NCBI GenBank assembly: GCA_964517355.1
Contig: CAZFCK010000258.1
Coordinates: 1 to 6,514 of the forward strand
Direction of reading: 5' to 3'
From: CAZFCK01 sp964517355
GTDB lineage: Bacteria; Desulfobacterota; Desulfovibrionia; Desulfovibrionales; Desulfovibrionaceae
DNA: 6,514 nt
The notes beneath the pieces were generated by a model. It was not told the origin of the DNA, searched no databases, and saw only the letters and a program-made list of their open reading frames with translations. The translations under genes and the position numbers were made by a program. This document shows positions 1 to 6,459 of the stretch, piece by piece. Each line of letters begins with the position of its first letter. Position 1 is the first letter of the stretch.

Positions 1-1
1 T

Positions 2-94
2 TGGAAATTGTTTCAGGGGAGAGCCTTGTTTCAAGGCGAAAATGCGCTAGAACATGCTGCAGTAGGCCTCTTGAACTTTGGTCAAGAGGGATAG
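2..94 (+). CDS. Possible C-terminal end of an unidentified gene (partial)
   Basis: Reading from base 2 gives 30 sense codons, beginning WKLFQGRALFQGENALEHAA and ending in FGQEG, before a TAG at 92-94. The start lies outside the window. The residue mix (alternating hydrophobic and charged residues, few rare amino acids) looks more protein-like than the longer open frame starting at base 1, which is rich in Ser, Cys and Arg. The stop codon sits just after a stable hairpin (67-89), as expected at the end of a gene. I do not recognise the family. With only 30 codons this may be non-coding, so confidence is low. Confidence 0.3.
   Translation, partial: WKLFQGRALFQGENALEHAAVGLLNFGQEG
67..89 (+). 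terminator. Hairpin at end of the upstream gene, possible weak terminator
   Basis: CCTCTTGA (67-74) and TCAAGAGG (82-89) are perfect 8-bp complements around a 7-base loop. No run of T follows, so this is not a classical intrinsic terminator. It could stabilise the 3' end of an upstream transcript or act with Rho. Its place at the stop codon of the possible upstream gene fits a 3' end role. Confidence 0.3.
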
Positions 95-160
95 CAGCTA
101 TTTGGGACTCCATCTCCCATGCACACCTCCCGTCCCACCCATCATTTTTTCGCACAAAAA

Positions 161-220
161 GTAGTGCCTCATTTTATCTTTTAGTTTACAAAATGAGAAA
201 AGATGACTACATTTGTAAAC
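161..220 (+). promoter_or_regulatory. Promoter and inverted-repeat operator of the XRE-protease/PIN/primase-helicase operon
   Basis: A sigma70-like promoter is visible: -35 TTTACA at 185-190 (5 of 6 to TTGACA), a 17-base spacer, and -10 TACATT at 208-213 (4 of 6). It overlaps a perfect inverted repeat, GTTTACAAA (184-192) and TTTGTAAAC (212-220), with arm starts 28 bases apart. The left arm contains the -35 box and the right arm covers the end of the -10 and the expected start of transcription. A second pair, CTCATTTT (168-175) and AAAATGAG (190-197), and a third, ATCTTTT (176-182) and AAAAGAT (198-204), interleave with it. The arrangement suits binding by a dimeric XRE repressor, most simply the product of the next gene acting on itself. 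The regulator identity is inferred. Confidence 0.5.
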
Positions 221-226
221 AAGGAG
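221..226 (+). promoter_or_regulatory. Ribosome binding site that sets the start of the XRE-protease gene
   Basis: AAGGAG lies 9 bases before the ATG at 236. The in-frame ATG at 203 has no such site and falls inside the promoter spacer, so the start at 236 is preferred. If the promoter is read correctly, the leader is only about 15 bases long. Confidence 0.65.
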
Positions 227-235
227 AATGAAGCC

Positions 236-1303
236 ATGATCGGTGAACGATTGCATCGCGCACGAAAGGCCGCCGACCTGTCTCTGCGGAGTTTGGCCGA
301 AGAGGTGGGCGTTAGCCATACGTGGATCAACAAGTTTGAGAAGGATCAGGCCATGCCTGATTCGACAACCCTGCTGAAGCTGGGCAAGGTGCTTGGCGTT
401 CGGTCCGAGTATTTTTTTCGGCCTGAAAAGATTACGTTGTCGCAAGTTGACTATCGGAAGCAGAGCACTCTTCCGAAAAAACGTTTGCAGGCGATTACAC
501 ACGAAATTCTAGATCAAATTGAACGGCGCATGGAGCTTGAGGGATTATTCCCCCAAACGCCTGTGGAACCCTTCGCTCTTCCAGAAGGTTTGCCCACCAA
601 GATTCAGAGCTATGATCAGATTGAGGGTGTTGCCAACCATGTCCGCCATCAATGGGACCTCGGGATGAACCCGATTCCAGTTCTCATTGATCTGCTGGAA
701 ATGAAAGGCGTCCGCGTCTTTTGCATTGATGCCCGTGAAGATACCAAGTTTGATGGCCTGCTGGCCTATGCTGCAGAGTCTCCTGTTATCGTTGTCGGGA
801 AATATTGGCCTGGAGATCGCCAGCGCTTTACCCTGGCTCACGAGTTGGGACACCTTGTTCTCGCCAACCGCTTGAGTGATGGACTGGATAGTGAAAAGGC
901 TTGTCACCGTTTTGCGGGGGCCTTTCTGTTTCCCGATTATTCGGTCAAAGCCTATTTAGGCCAGAAGCGCTCTTCTCTTGAAGTTCGCGAGGTGCAGTCG
1001 CTCAAGCTTGAGTTTGGGCTCAGCATGGCCGCGATCATACGCCGGGCTTTTGATCTGGGAATCATTAAGGAGGGGTACTACAAGCACCTCAATATCCAGT
1101 TCGGAAAGAAGGGATGGCGCAAATGTGAGCCAGGGGAGCCGGTTACTTCCGAGACGGGCAAGGTTTTCTGCAACCTTGTTTTCCACGCCCTTGCGGAAGA
1201 GTACATCGGGGACTCCAAGGCTGCTGAACTTCTCAGCCTTCCTTTGGACAAATTCCGCCGCTACCGTAGCATGGAAGAGATAGATGCTGCTCCTTGTCAG
1301 TGA
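236..1303 (+). CDS. XRE-family regulator fused to an ImmA/IrrE-type metallopeptidase
   Basis: The 355-residue protein starts with an XRE helix-turn-helix (about residues 5-60; ARKAADLSLRSLAEEVGVSH, then WINKFEKD). A DUF955/ImmA-IrrE zinc metallopeptidase domain follows at about 130-275. Its catalytic motif is HELGH at 202-206 inside FTLAHELGHLVLA. E220, before CHRFAGAFLFP, is the probable third zinc ligand. A C-terminal segment (about 290-345; EPGEP, then GDSKAAELLSLPLDKFRR) resembles the small helical tail seen in family members paired with PIN proteins. Known members cleave or derepress in response to DNA damage or foreign DNA, as ImmA and IrrE/PprI do. Here the likely job is repression from the upstream inverted repeat, relieved by proteolysis, together with antitoxin-like control of the overlapping PIN gene. 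The domain assignment is firm; the target and the antitoxin role are inferred. An in-frame ATG at 203 would add 11 residues but is disfavoured. Confidence 0.93.
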   Translation: MIGERLHRARKAADLSLRSLAEEVGVSHTWINKFEKDQAMPDSTTLLKLGKVLGVRSEYFFRPEKITLSQVDYRKQSTLPKKRLQAITHEILDQIERRMELEGLFPQTPVEPFALPEGLPTKIQSYDQIEGVANHVRHQWDLGMNPIPVLIDLLEMKGVRVFCIDAREDTKFDGLLAYAAESPVIVVGKYWPGDRQRFTLAHELGHLVLANRLSDGLDSEKACHRFAGAFLFPDYSVKAYLGQKRSSLEVREVQSLKLEFGLSMAAIIRRAFDLGIIKEGYYKHLNIQFGKKGWRKCEPGEPVTSETGKVFCNLVFHALAEEYIGDSKAAELLSLPLDKFRRYRSMEEIDAAPCQ

Positions 1304-1769
1304 TGCGAATATCTTGATCGACATGGAGGAAGGCGGGCTACTTGTCTCCATGTTCAGTCTTGAATGCCAATTCATCATTCCCGACATCCTTTTTGTTGAG
1401 GAGCTTGCCGAGCTTCATGCACATTATTTGGACTATGGGCTGGAGCAAAGAGCATTGAGTGCGGAGTCCATGCTTTCCGCAATGGGAATGATGCAGTCTT
1501 ACAGACAGCCCAGCCGGAATGACCTCTTTGCACTGGCGTTGGCCAAACAGGAAACTTGTTCACTTCTCACGGGAGATAAGCACCTGAAGATGGCGGCTGA
1601 AGAAGAAGGTGTGAATGTCCACGGCACGATATGGCTTGTAGAAGAGATGGTGAAGAGCGAAAAGATCACGATACATATCGCGAAGGCTGCGTACGAAAAG
1701 ATGGAACAAGCGGGACGCAGACTGCCTTGGAAAAAGGCCATTGAGCGGTTGGAAAAACTGAAGCCCTGA
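1284..1769 (+). CDS. PIN-domain ribonuclease-like protein, probable toxin partner of the XRE-protease
   Basis: The 161-residue protein has the acidic pattern of a PIN nuclease: D7 in VSDANILID near the N-terminus, E39/E40 after IIPDILFVEE, D80 in SRNDLFALALA, and D98 in LLTGDKHLKMAA. The strand-helix order fits the fold, and a helical tail rich in Lys and Glu (about 125-161) follows. PIN proteins are metal-dependent RNases and are common toxins of type II systems. The start at 1284 lies inside the last codons of the XRE-protease gene (20-base overlap, different frame) and is preceded by GGAAGAGA (1273-1280), so translation is probably coupled. XRE-COG2856 proteins encoded directly before PIN proteins are a recurring toxin-antitoxin-like pair. 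Toxicity and substrate cannot be seen from sequence. It might instead be the nuclease arm of the primase-helicase system downstream. Confidence 0.82.
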   Translation: MLLLVSDANILIDMEEGGLLVSMFSLECQFIIPDILFVEELAELHAHYLDYGLEQRALSAESMLSAMGMMQSYRQPSRNDLFALALAKQETCSLLTGDKHLKMAAEEEGVNVHGTIWLVEEMVKSEKITIHIAKAAYEKMEQAGRRLPWKKAIERLEKLKP

Positions 1770-1790
1770 TCTGGCTGTTTCCCCACGACA

Positions 1791-4187
1791 ATGAACGAAT
1801 CTGACCCCAAAGATGAACTCAAGAAACTCAAGGAAGACCTTGCGCTCCTGAAAGAAGAAAACTCGCGCCTCAAATATCTCCTCGATTCACATGGCATTGT
1901 CTGGGAAGAGCCTCCTGCTCAAAACGAACAAGAAGTATCCAGCGCTATCTCTAATGATTCCTGCACTGTGGGAATGACCCCACCTGAAAAGATAGCTCTT
2001 TTCAGGCGTCTCTTTCGCGGACGACAAGATGTATTCCCGTTGAGGTGGGAATCAACAAAAACGGGGAAAGCCGGATATTCACCAGCGTGCAGCAATGAAT
2101 GGCGGCCTGGAGTTTGTCATAAGCCGAAAGTGAAATGTGCTTCATGCGATAACCGGTCATTGAAACCTGTTACTGACGCTGAGATTTATGACCATTTGAC
2201 GGGCAAGCAAACCATGGGTGTCTATCCGTTGTTGCCCGATGACACGTGTTTGTTTTTGGCTGTTGATTTCGACAAGGCTGAATGGCGCAACGACGCTACG
2301 GCCTTCATGGAGTCTTGCCATGAGATGAACGTCCCAGCGGCATTGGAAATATCACGGTCCGGTAATGGCGCACATGTTTGGATATTCTTCTCGGAAGCAG
2401 TTTCAGTCAGAGAGGCGCGAAGTCTTGGAACAGCTTTGATCAGTCACACCTGTGCTCGGTTGCGACAACTATCCCTGGAGAGCTACGATAGGCTCTTCCC
2501 CAATCAGGACACTTTGCCCAAAGGCGGCTTTGGCAATCTCATCGCCCTTCCTTTGCAAAAGATACCAAGAGAAAGGGGCGGGAGCATTTTTGTCCGTGAT
2601 GACTTCACGCCTTATACAGACCAATGGAGCTTTCTTGCCTCGCTGGCTCCGTTGTCCCGAAGTGCACTGGAGGATGCCATACTCCGTGCAACAGGCGGAA
2701 GACATCCGCTTGATGTCGCGTTTGTGACTGAGGAGGACGAGAATACTCCTTGGGTCACGCCGAAGCCGGTCACGAGCAAGATCACAGGTCCACTTCCTGA
2801 ATCAATTGATATCGTCTTGGCAAATCAAATTTTCATCCCAAAAGATAATGTGCCTCAACCCTTACTCAACAAGTTGATACGGCTTGCCGCTTTCCAGAAT
2901 CCGGAATTTTACAAAGCTCAGGCCATGCGAATGCCTGTTTGGGACAAGCCCCGCATCATTGGCTGTGCGGATAATTATCCTCAGCATATTGGCCTGCCGC
3001 GTGGATGTTTTCCTGCTGTGCAAGATTTGCTGCAACTGAACGACGTTAAAGCAAACATCCAAGACGAACGGCTGGCAGGAGCCAAAATCAAAGCACGATT
3101 CAGGGGCAACCTGCGGAAGGACCAAAAGGCAGCACTCAAAGACATACTGAAAAACGATGTAGGGACATTATGCGCTCCCACCGCCTTTGGGAAAACGGTT
3201 GTCGGGGCGGCGCTCATCGCCAAGCGAAAAGTGAGCACGTTGGTCCTCGTCCACCGGGCCAATTTGATGCGCCAATGGCAGGAGCGATTGTCATCATTTC
3301 TTGACCTTCCTTCGCCTCCCGGTGTGATAGGAGGAGGGAAGGACCGCCCAACAGGTAAAGTCGATATAGCGATCATGCAGTCACTTGGTAGAAGGGAGGA
3401 CCTTGCGACCTTTCTCGATAATTATGGGCAGGTCATCGTTGATGAATGTCATCACATATCCGCCTATTCCTTTGAGGCCATTCTCAAGCAGGCCAAAGCG
3501 AAATATGTCACAGGGCTAACAGCGACTCCCATTCGACGGGATGGTCATCACCCAATAATCTTCTTGCAGTGCGGGGATGTCGTCCACAAAGCAAAGATTC
3601 CTGAAAACGCACCTGCGAATCTTGAAGTCTTTGCATATAAGCTTGATGCCCCACAAGGTCTTCCCGAAGACTCCATCCAGGAAGTCTTTCGCATCATTGT
3701 AGAAGATGAAAAGCGAAACAGCATAATCGTTCAAGATGTTCTCAAGGCATATGGAGACGGAAGGAAAATACTTCTTTTGACGGAGCGGACACGTCATCTT
3801 CAAATCCTCCAAGAGTCCCTTGAGCCTCAGTTGGAGAATTGTTTTGTACTGCATGGCCGCTTGTCTGCAAAACAACGTTCTTCAGTGTACAGCAGGCTTG
3901 ATGAACTTGACGAGGCCGCTCCACGCGTTCTGGTTGCTACAGGAAGGCTTGTAGGCGAAGGTTTTGATCATCCACCGCTCGATACACTGTTCCTGGCGAT
4001 GCCAATTTCTTGGAAGGGAACGCTTCAACAATACGCAGGGCGTCTTCATCGTGAGCACGCCCTCAAACAACACGTTTGTATTTATGACTATCATGAGCAT
4101 GACCATCCCCAGCTTGCACGGATGTGGCATAAACGATTGAGCGGGTATAAGTCGATGGGATACAAAGTTGCTGAAGAAAAGCTTTGA
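1791..4187 (+). CDS. TOTE-type archaeo-eukaryotic primase fused to a DEAD/DEAH superfamily II helicase
   Basis: This 798-residue protein has four visible parts. Residues 6-35 are a Lys/Glu/Leu coiled coil. Residues about 65-310 are an archaeo-eukaryotic primase domain with a Cys cluster (C100, C109, C116, C119) that probably binds zinc, the metal-binding D159-F-D161 in FLAVDFDKAEW, and the nucleotide-binding SGNGAHVWIFF with H195. Residues about 340-440 are the conserved linker typical of this family (ANQIFIP, LAAFQNPEFYKAQAMR, LPRGCFP). Residues about 440-760 are a helicase of the SSL2/RAD25-like COG1061 group: motif I APTAFGKT (462-469), motif II DECH (551-554), motif III TATP (577-580), and motifs V and VI at GRLVGEGFDHP and QYAGRLHR (747-754). 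All key residues look intact. The family is catalogued as a TOTE conflict-system primase, thought to act against invading nucleic acids. It begins 21 bases after the PIN stop without a clear ribosome binding site, so coupling to the PIN gene is likely. Confidence 0.93.
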   Translation: MNESDPKDELKKLKEDLALLKEENSRLKYLLDSHGIVWEEPPAQNEQEVSSAISNDSCTVGMTPPEKIALFRRLFRGRQDVFPLRWESTKTGKAGYSPACSNEWRPGVCHKPKVKCASCDNRSLKPVTDAEIYDHLTGKQTMGVYPLLPDDTCLFLAVDFDKAEWRNDATAFMESCHEMNVPAALEISRSGNGAHVWIFFSEAVSVREARSLGTALISHTCARLRQLSLESYDRLFPNQDTLPKGGFGNLIALPLQKIPRERGGSIFVRDDFTPYTDQWSFLASLAPLSRSALEDAILRATGGRHPLDVAFVTEEDENTPWVTPKPVTSKITGPLPESIDIVLANQIFIPKDNVPQPLLNKLIRLAAFQNPEFYKAQAMRMPVWDKPRIIGCADNYPQHIGLPRGCFPAVQDLLQLNDVKANIQDERLAGAKIKARFRGNLRKDQKAALKDILKNDVGTLCAPTAFGKTVVGAALIAKRKVSTLVLVHRANLMRQWQERLSSFLDLPSPPGVIGGGKDRPTGKVDIAIMQSLGRREDLATFLDNYGQVIVDECHHISAYSFEAILKQAKAKYVTGLTATPIRRDGHHPIIFLQCGDVVHKAKIPENAPANLEVFAYKLDAPQGLPEDSIQEVFRIIVEDEKRNSIIVQDVLKAYGDGRKILLLTERTRHLQILQESLEPQLENCFVLHGRLSAKQRSSVYSRLDELDEAAPRVLVATGRLVGEGFDHPPLDTLFLAMPISWKGTLQQYAGRLHREHALKQHVCIYDYHEHDHPQLARMWHKRLSGYKSMGYKVAEEKL

Positions 4188-4243
4188 TGGTGAGTTCATC
4201 TGAAGATTCTTCACACTCCCAAATACTGTATCTGTGGCCGTGA
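4188..4243. other. Convergent intergenic gap without an obvious terminator
   Basis: The primase-helicase and SWIM genes end tail to tail 56 bases apart. The only symmetry seen is TGAAG-ATT-CTTCA (about 4201-4213), which is too short and lacks a T run on either side. Transcripts from the two sides may overlap or end in a factor-dependent way. Confidence 0.4.
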
Positions 4244-6130
4244 TCAACGTTTTCTGTTTTCTAAAATTGGTCTGCCATCAAGGGAATCGAGAATTTCCAC
4301 GCAGCGGGTTTTGCGTTTATGCTCTAAGCGAAGCGAGGAAAGATATTTGTTCCACTCTCCATCTTTTCCTTGTTTGTTCATAATGTTGGCTGCCTTGCGC
4401 AAATAGGTCGCGGCTTCCTGGTAGGCTCCGACCTTGACTTGCGCAATGAGTTGTTCTGCCAAGTCTTGCCATAGCCGCACGGCACGCTCGGGAGCATAAT
4501 CCTGCACAGCTTGGGCTATTTCGTCTTCACGCCTGTGGACCCAAAAACCGACCTGCTTAGGACGCTTGTCATACAGCGCCAATACTCGTTCGGGATCATG
4601 CTCATGGATGGCCAGATCAGTGAGTATCTCGTTCCGGCGGCCCTTGTCGATTCGCCGACCATCAGTAGAACAGAGTGATCTATTTTCAAAAGGCCAAGCC
4701 TGCATATTCCACGGAAGAGTCGCATTCTCCAGGGACTCGAGAAGGCAGAGGCGGACCTGACCCCATAGGCTGAGGTTATCGCACGCGGCTTTGCATTCAT
4801 CATATGTCTGGACAGAGGGGGAGCCTGAAAAATTTTCCACCCGCATGGCGATCGCAGACTCCCAATCCTTTTGCATCATGCGGAGGTGAATGAGCTTTTC
4901 GCGCAGTCTGGACGCAATTCCAGGGGAATCCTGTTTTGTGGCCTTTATCCCGTCATGAATCCATTTTTCAGCTTCCTCAACCATGCCTTCGTGTATGAGA
5001 GAATCGACAAGCCGCTCATAATCCTGGGAGATGGGAGCCTCCGACGCGTACAGAGGTATAATTTCTTTATCTCGCCCGGCGCGTTCCAAAGCGTAGACGG
5101 CCATTTCAGTCAGTTGCCTCCGCTTGTATTTGCTTCCCAGCGTTGGGCTTTCGTCCTTCTTCAAGCGGGCAAGCAATACATCGGCAACCTTGTCCCAGGC
5201 CTCAACCGGGTGTGATTCTTGGAGACAACTTCGAAAGGCATTACATATCCCAAAGTCGTCTTCAGAAATTGCGTTGATGGCCCAAAGCAGCCTGTCTTCA
5301 GGGGGCAGGGAGGATTGCTCCAGCGCCTTGGCGACGATTTCAAGGCTTGAAGCAACTTCATCGCAGGTTTCTCCTTCGTCATTACTTTCTTCCACATGAC
5401 GAGTTCCGAATTTCAACAAGTCCTCACCGGCTGTGAGCACTGCGTCGGCGTGACCGTTCTCAAGAAGGGTCCGAAGGGTTCTCTGAATGCCCGAGTAGTC
5501 GGGGGTATATCTATCATCGCTCCAGTAATTGCTCCACCCAGGTTCCTGGCTGATTTCGCGAATTTCCTTGCGTACCCGTTTGAGCAAGGAAGCTACGTCC
5601 CCAGAAGCGACTCGAAAAGTCTCCAGAAGCTCCGTCATCACGGCAGGATGGTTGAAAGCCATTTTACGCAGCAGGTCGACAAGTTGCGACTTGGTTTTCT
5701 TTTCGAGGAATGTGTCGAGCAAGGCAAGGGAAGACGTGTCAGGATCATCCGGGCTGTTAATCTCGTCATCTTCATCCAAGTCTTCAACCAGATACAGCCG
5801 CTCGTCATCTTCATCCGCTATGGGAATCTTTCCGCCATCCTCGACATGAAAGAGATATGCGAGGATCGTCGCCACAGCGTGTTTGCAACGAGAACCGTAG
5901 GGACAAGAGCAAATAGACCCGAGTTGGCCATTTTCTGAGAAAAAAACATGCGTTGCGTAGGTCCTGGTTCCATCCACCCAGGAAAGAAGCCCACCATCCG
6001 AAGTAATGGAGAGATCGTCTACCCGCCCCTGTTTTTGGTAATTTCGCCCTCTTGAGACAACTTTGCTCCCGGCCCACTCTGTCAGGTCGTCATAGGATAG
6101 CTTTTGAAATCGTTTGAAAGAAATTGTCAT
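4244..6130 (-). CDS. SWIM zinc-finger protein with acidic linker and helical TPR-like repeats
   Basis: The 628-residue protein carries a SWIM zinc finger of the form CxCx(n)CxH: C74, C76, C82 and H84 in CSCPYGSRCKH. An N-terminal segment typical of the family precedes it (about residues 8-70; LSYDDLTEWAG, then SRGRNYQKQGRV). A strongly acidic stretch follows (about 106-131). The rest, about 135-625, appears wholly helical, with repeated helix pairs such as YERLVDSLIHEGMVEEAEKW and DWESAIAMRVENF that suggest TPR-like folding. The end (LRKAANIMN, then EWNKYLSSLRLEHKRKTR) is characteristic of SWIM-family proteins. SWIM fingers bind DNA or proteins, and family members often sit beside helicases or AAA ATPases. 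Here it faces the primase-helicase tail to tail, so shared function is plausible but unproven. The start at 6130 has only a weak ribosome binding site. No signal peptide or membrane segment is seen, so it is probably cytoplasmic. Confidence 0.9.
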   Translation of the reverse strand: MTISFKRFQKLSYDDLTEWAGSKVVSRGRNYQKQGRVDDLSITSDGGLLSWVDGTRTYATHVFFSENGQLGSICSCPYGSRCKHAVATILAYLFHVEDGGKIPIADEDDERLYLVEDLDEDDEINSPDDPDTSSLALLDTFLEKKTKSQLVDLLRKMAFNHPAVMTELLETFRVASGDVASLLKRVRKEIREISQEPGWSNYWSDDRYTPDYSGIQRTLRTLLENGHADAVLTAGEDLLKFGTRHVEESNDEGETCDEVASSLEIVAKALEQSSLPPEDRLLWAINAISEDDFGICNAFRSCLQESHPVEAWDKVADVLLARLKKDESPTLGSKYKRRQLTEMAVYALERAGRDKEIIPLYASEAPISQDYERLVDSLIHEGMVEEAEKWIHDGIKATKQDSPGIASRLREKLIHLRMMQKDWESAIAMRVENFSGSPSVQTYDECKAACDNLSLWGQVRLCLLESLENATLPWNMQAWPFENRSLCSTDGRRIDKGRRNEILTDLAIHEHDPERVLALYDKRPKQVGFWVHRREDEIAQAVQDYAPERAVRLWQDLAEQLIAQVKVGAYQEAATYLRKAANIMNKQGKDGEWNKYLSSLRLEHKRKTRCVEILDSLDGRPILENRKR

Positions 6131-6183
6131 GGCCGTGTCTTGATAAGTGACTTTGAAATCATTAATTTCAAGAGGCAGTTCGC
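6131..6183 (-). promoter_or_regulatory. Inverted repeat and weak promoter candidate upstream of the SWIM gene
   Basis: TTGAAAT (6153-6159) and ATTTCAA (6165-6171) form a perfect 7-bp inverted repeat around CATTA. On the minus strand the second arm supplies a -35-like TTGAAA (6166-6171), and ACTTAT (6143-6148) stands 17 bases downstream as a poor -10 (3 of 6). The leader to the SWIM start would be about 12 bases. The repeat could be an operator for the SWIM gene, for the small ORF reading rightward from 6184, or for both. Confidence 0.3.
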
Positions 6184-6297
6184 GTGATTACGGATTCCCC
6201 GACCTTAAACACCTGGTGCATCATCGTGGGCAAAAAGTATGACCATTTTTGTTCTCGGGAGCAACTCACATCCGACCCTTACATCCGCAGTAAATAA
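6184..6297 (+). CDS. Possible small protein of 37 residues, unidentified
   Basis: A GTG at 6184 opens a frame of 37 codons ending in TAA at 6295-6297. AAGAGG (6170-6175) lies 8 bases upstream as a fair ribosome binding site. The product starts VITDSPTLNTWCIIVGKK and ends SREQLTSDPYIRSK, a composition compatible with a soluble protein. It is divergent from the SWIM gene. I do not recognise it; it could be a genuine small protein, a remnant of a decayed gene at the island edge, or chance. Confidence 0.22.
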   Translation: MITDSPTLNTWCIIVGKKYDHFCSREQLTSDPYIRSK

Positions 6298-6323
6298 ACC
6301 AGTCCAGAAAAGGAGCAGTGAGC

Positions 6324-6386
6324 ATGTATTGGCTCCTCATCCCCGGTGACCCGTCGGTGAACCTGGATTCCGCAAGATTCCTGTAG
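6324..6386 (+). CDS. Possible 20-residue micro-ORF with a good ribosome binding site
   Basis: AGGAG (6311-6315) lies 8 bases before the ATG at 6324. The frame encodes 20 residues (MYWLLIPGDPSVNLDSARFL) and stops at TAG 6384-6386, after which the same frame stays open to the end of the window. It may be a leader peptide, a gene cut by a point stop, or chance. AGGAGC (6311-6316) can pair with GCTCCT (6332-6337), which would hide the binding site. Confidence 0.2.
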   Translation: MYWLLIPGDPSVNLDSARFL

Positions 6387-6392
6387 GATTCC
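6344..6392. repeat. Short direct repeats spaced 10-11 bp near the attachment site
   Basis: CGGTGA occurs at 6344 and 6355, and GATTCC at 6366, 6376 and 6387. All five units step by 10 or 11 bases, one helical turn, on the island side and about 70-115 bases from the tRNA junction. Such phasing suits cooperative binding of a small protein on one face of the DNA, for example an excisionase or integrase arm site. This role is inferred. A further GATTCC lies at 6192-6197 outside the cluster. Confidence 0.35.
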
Positions 6393-6459
6393 CACAAGAG
6401 TGTTCACAGTAGCTGTAAAAAGATTAATAAAATCAACACTTCTTTAGCCTTCGCCAGGC

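Noticed and set aside
65..75. GGCCTCTTGAA, the reverse complement of 11 bases in the tRNA fragment (6466-6476), as a second att copy
   Set aside because: It is inverted, stops after 11 bp, and several matches of this length are expected by chance in a 6.5-kb window.
1..231. Open frame of 76 codons from TTG at base 1 on the + strand
   Set aside because: The product is rich in Cys, Ser and Arg with no recognisable pattern, it runs through the promoter and operator, and its end overlaps the ribosome binding site of the next gene.
203..235. Upstream ATG at 203 as the start of the XRE-protease
   Set aside because: It has no ribosome binding site and lies inside the promoter spacer; the HTH domain is complete from 236.
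4188..4243. Bidirectional intrinsic terminator between the convergent genes
   Set aside because: Only a 5-bp stem is present and there is no T tract on either strand next to it.
5396..5938. 180-codon + strand open frame opposite the SWIM gene
   Set aside because: It lies wholly antisense to a well-supported coding region and has no domain signature, so it is a codon-bias shadow.
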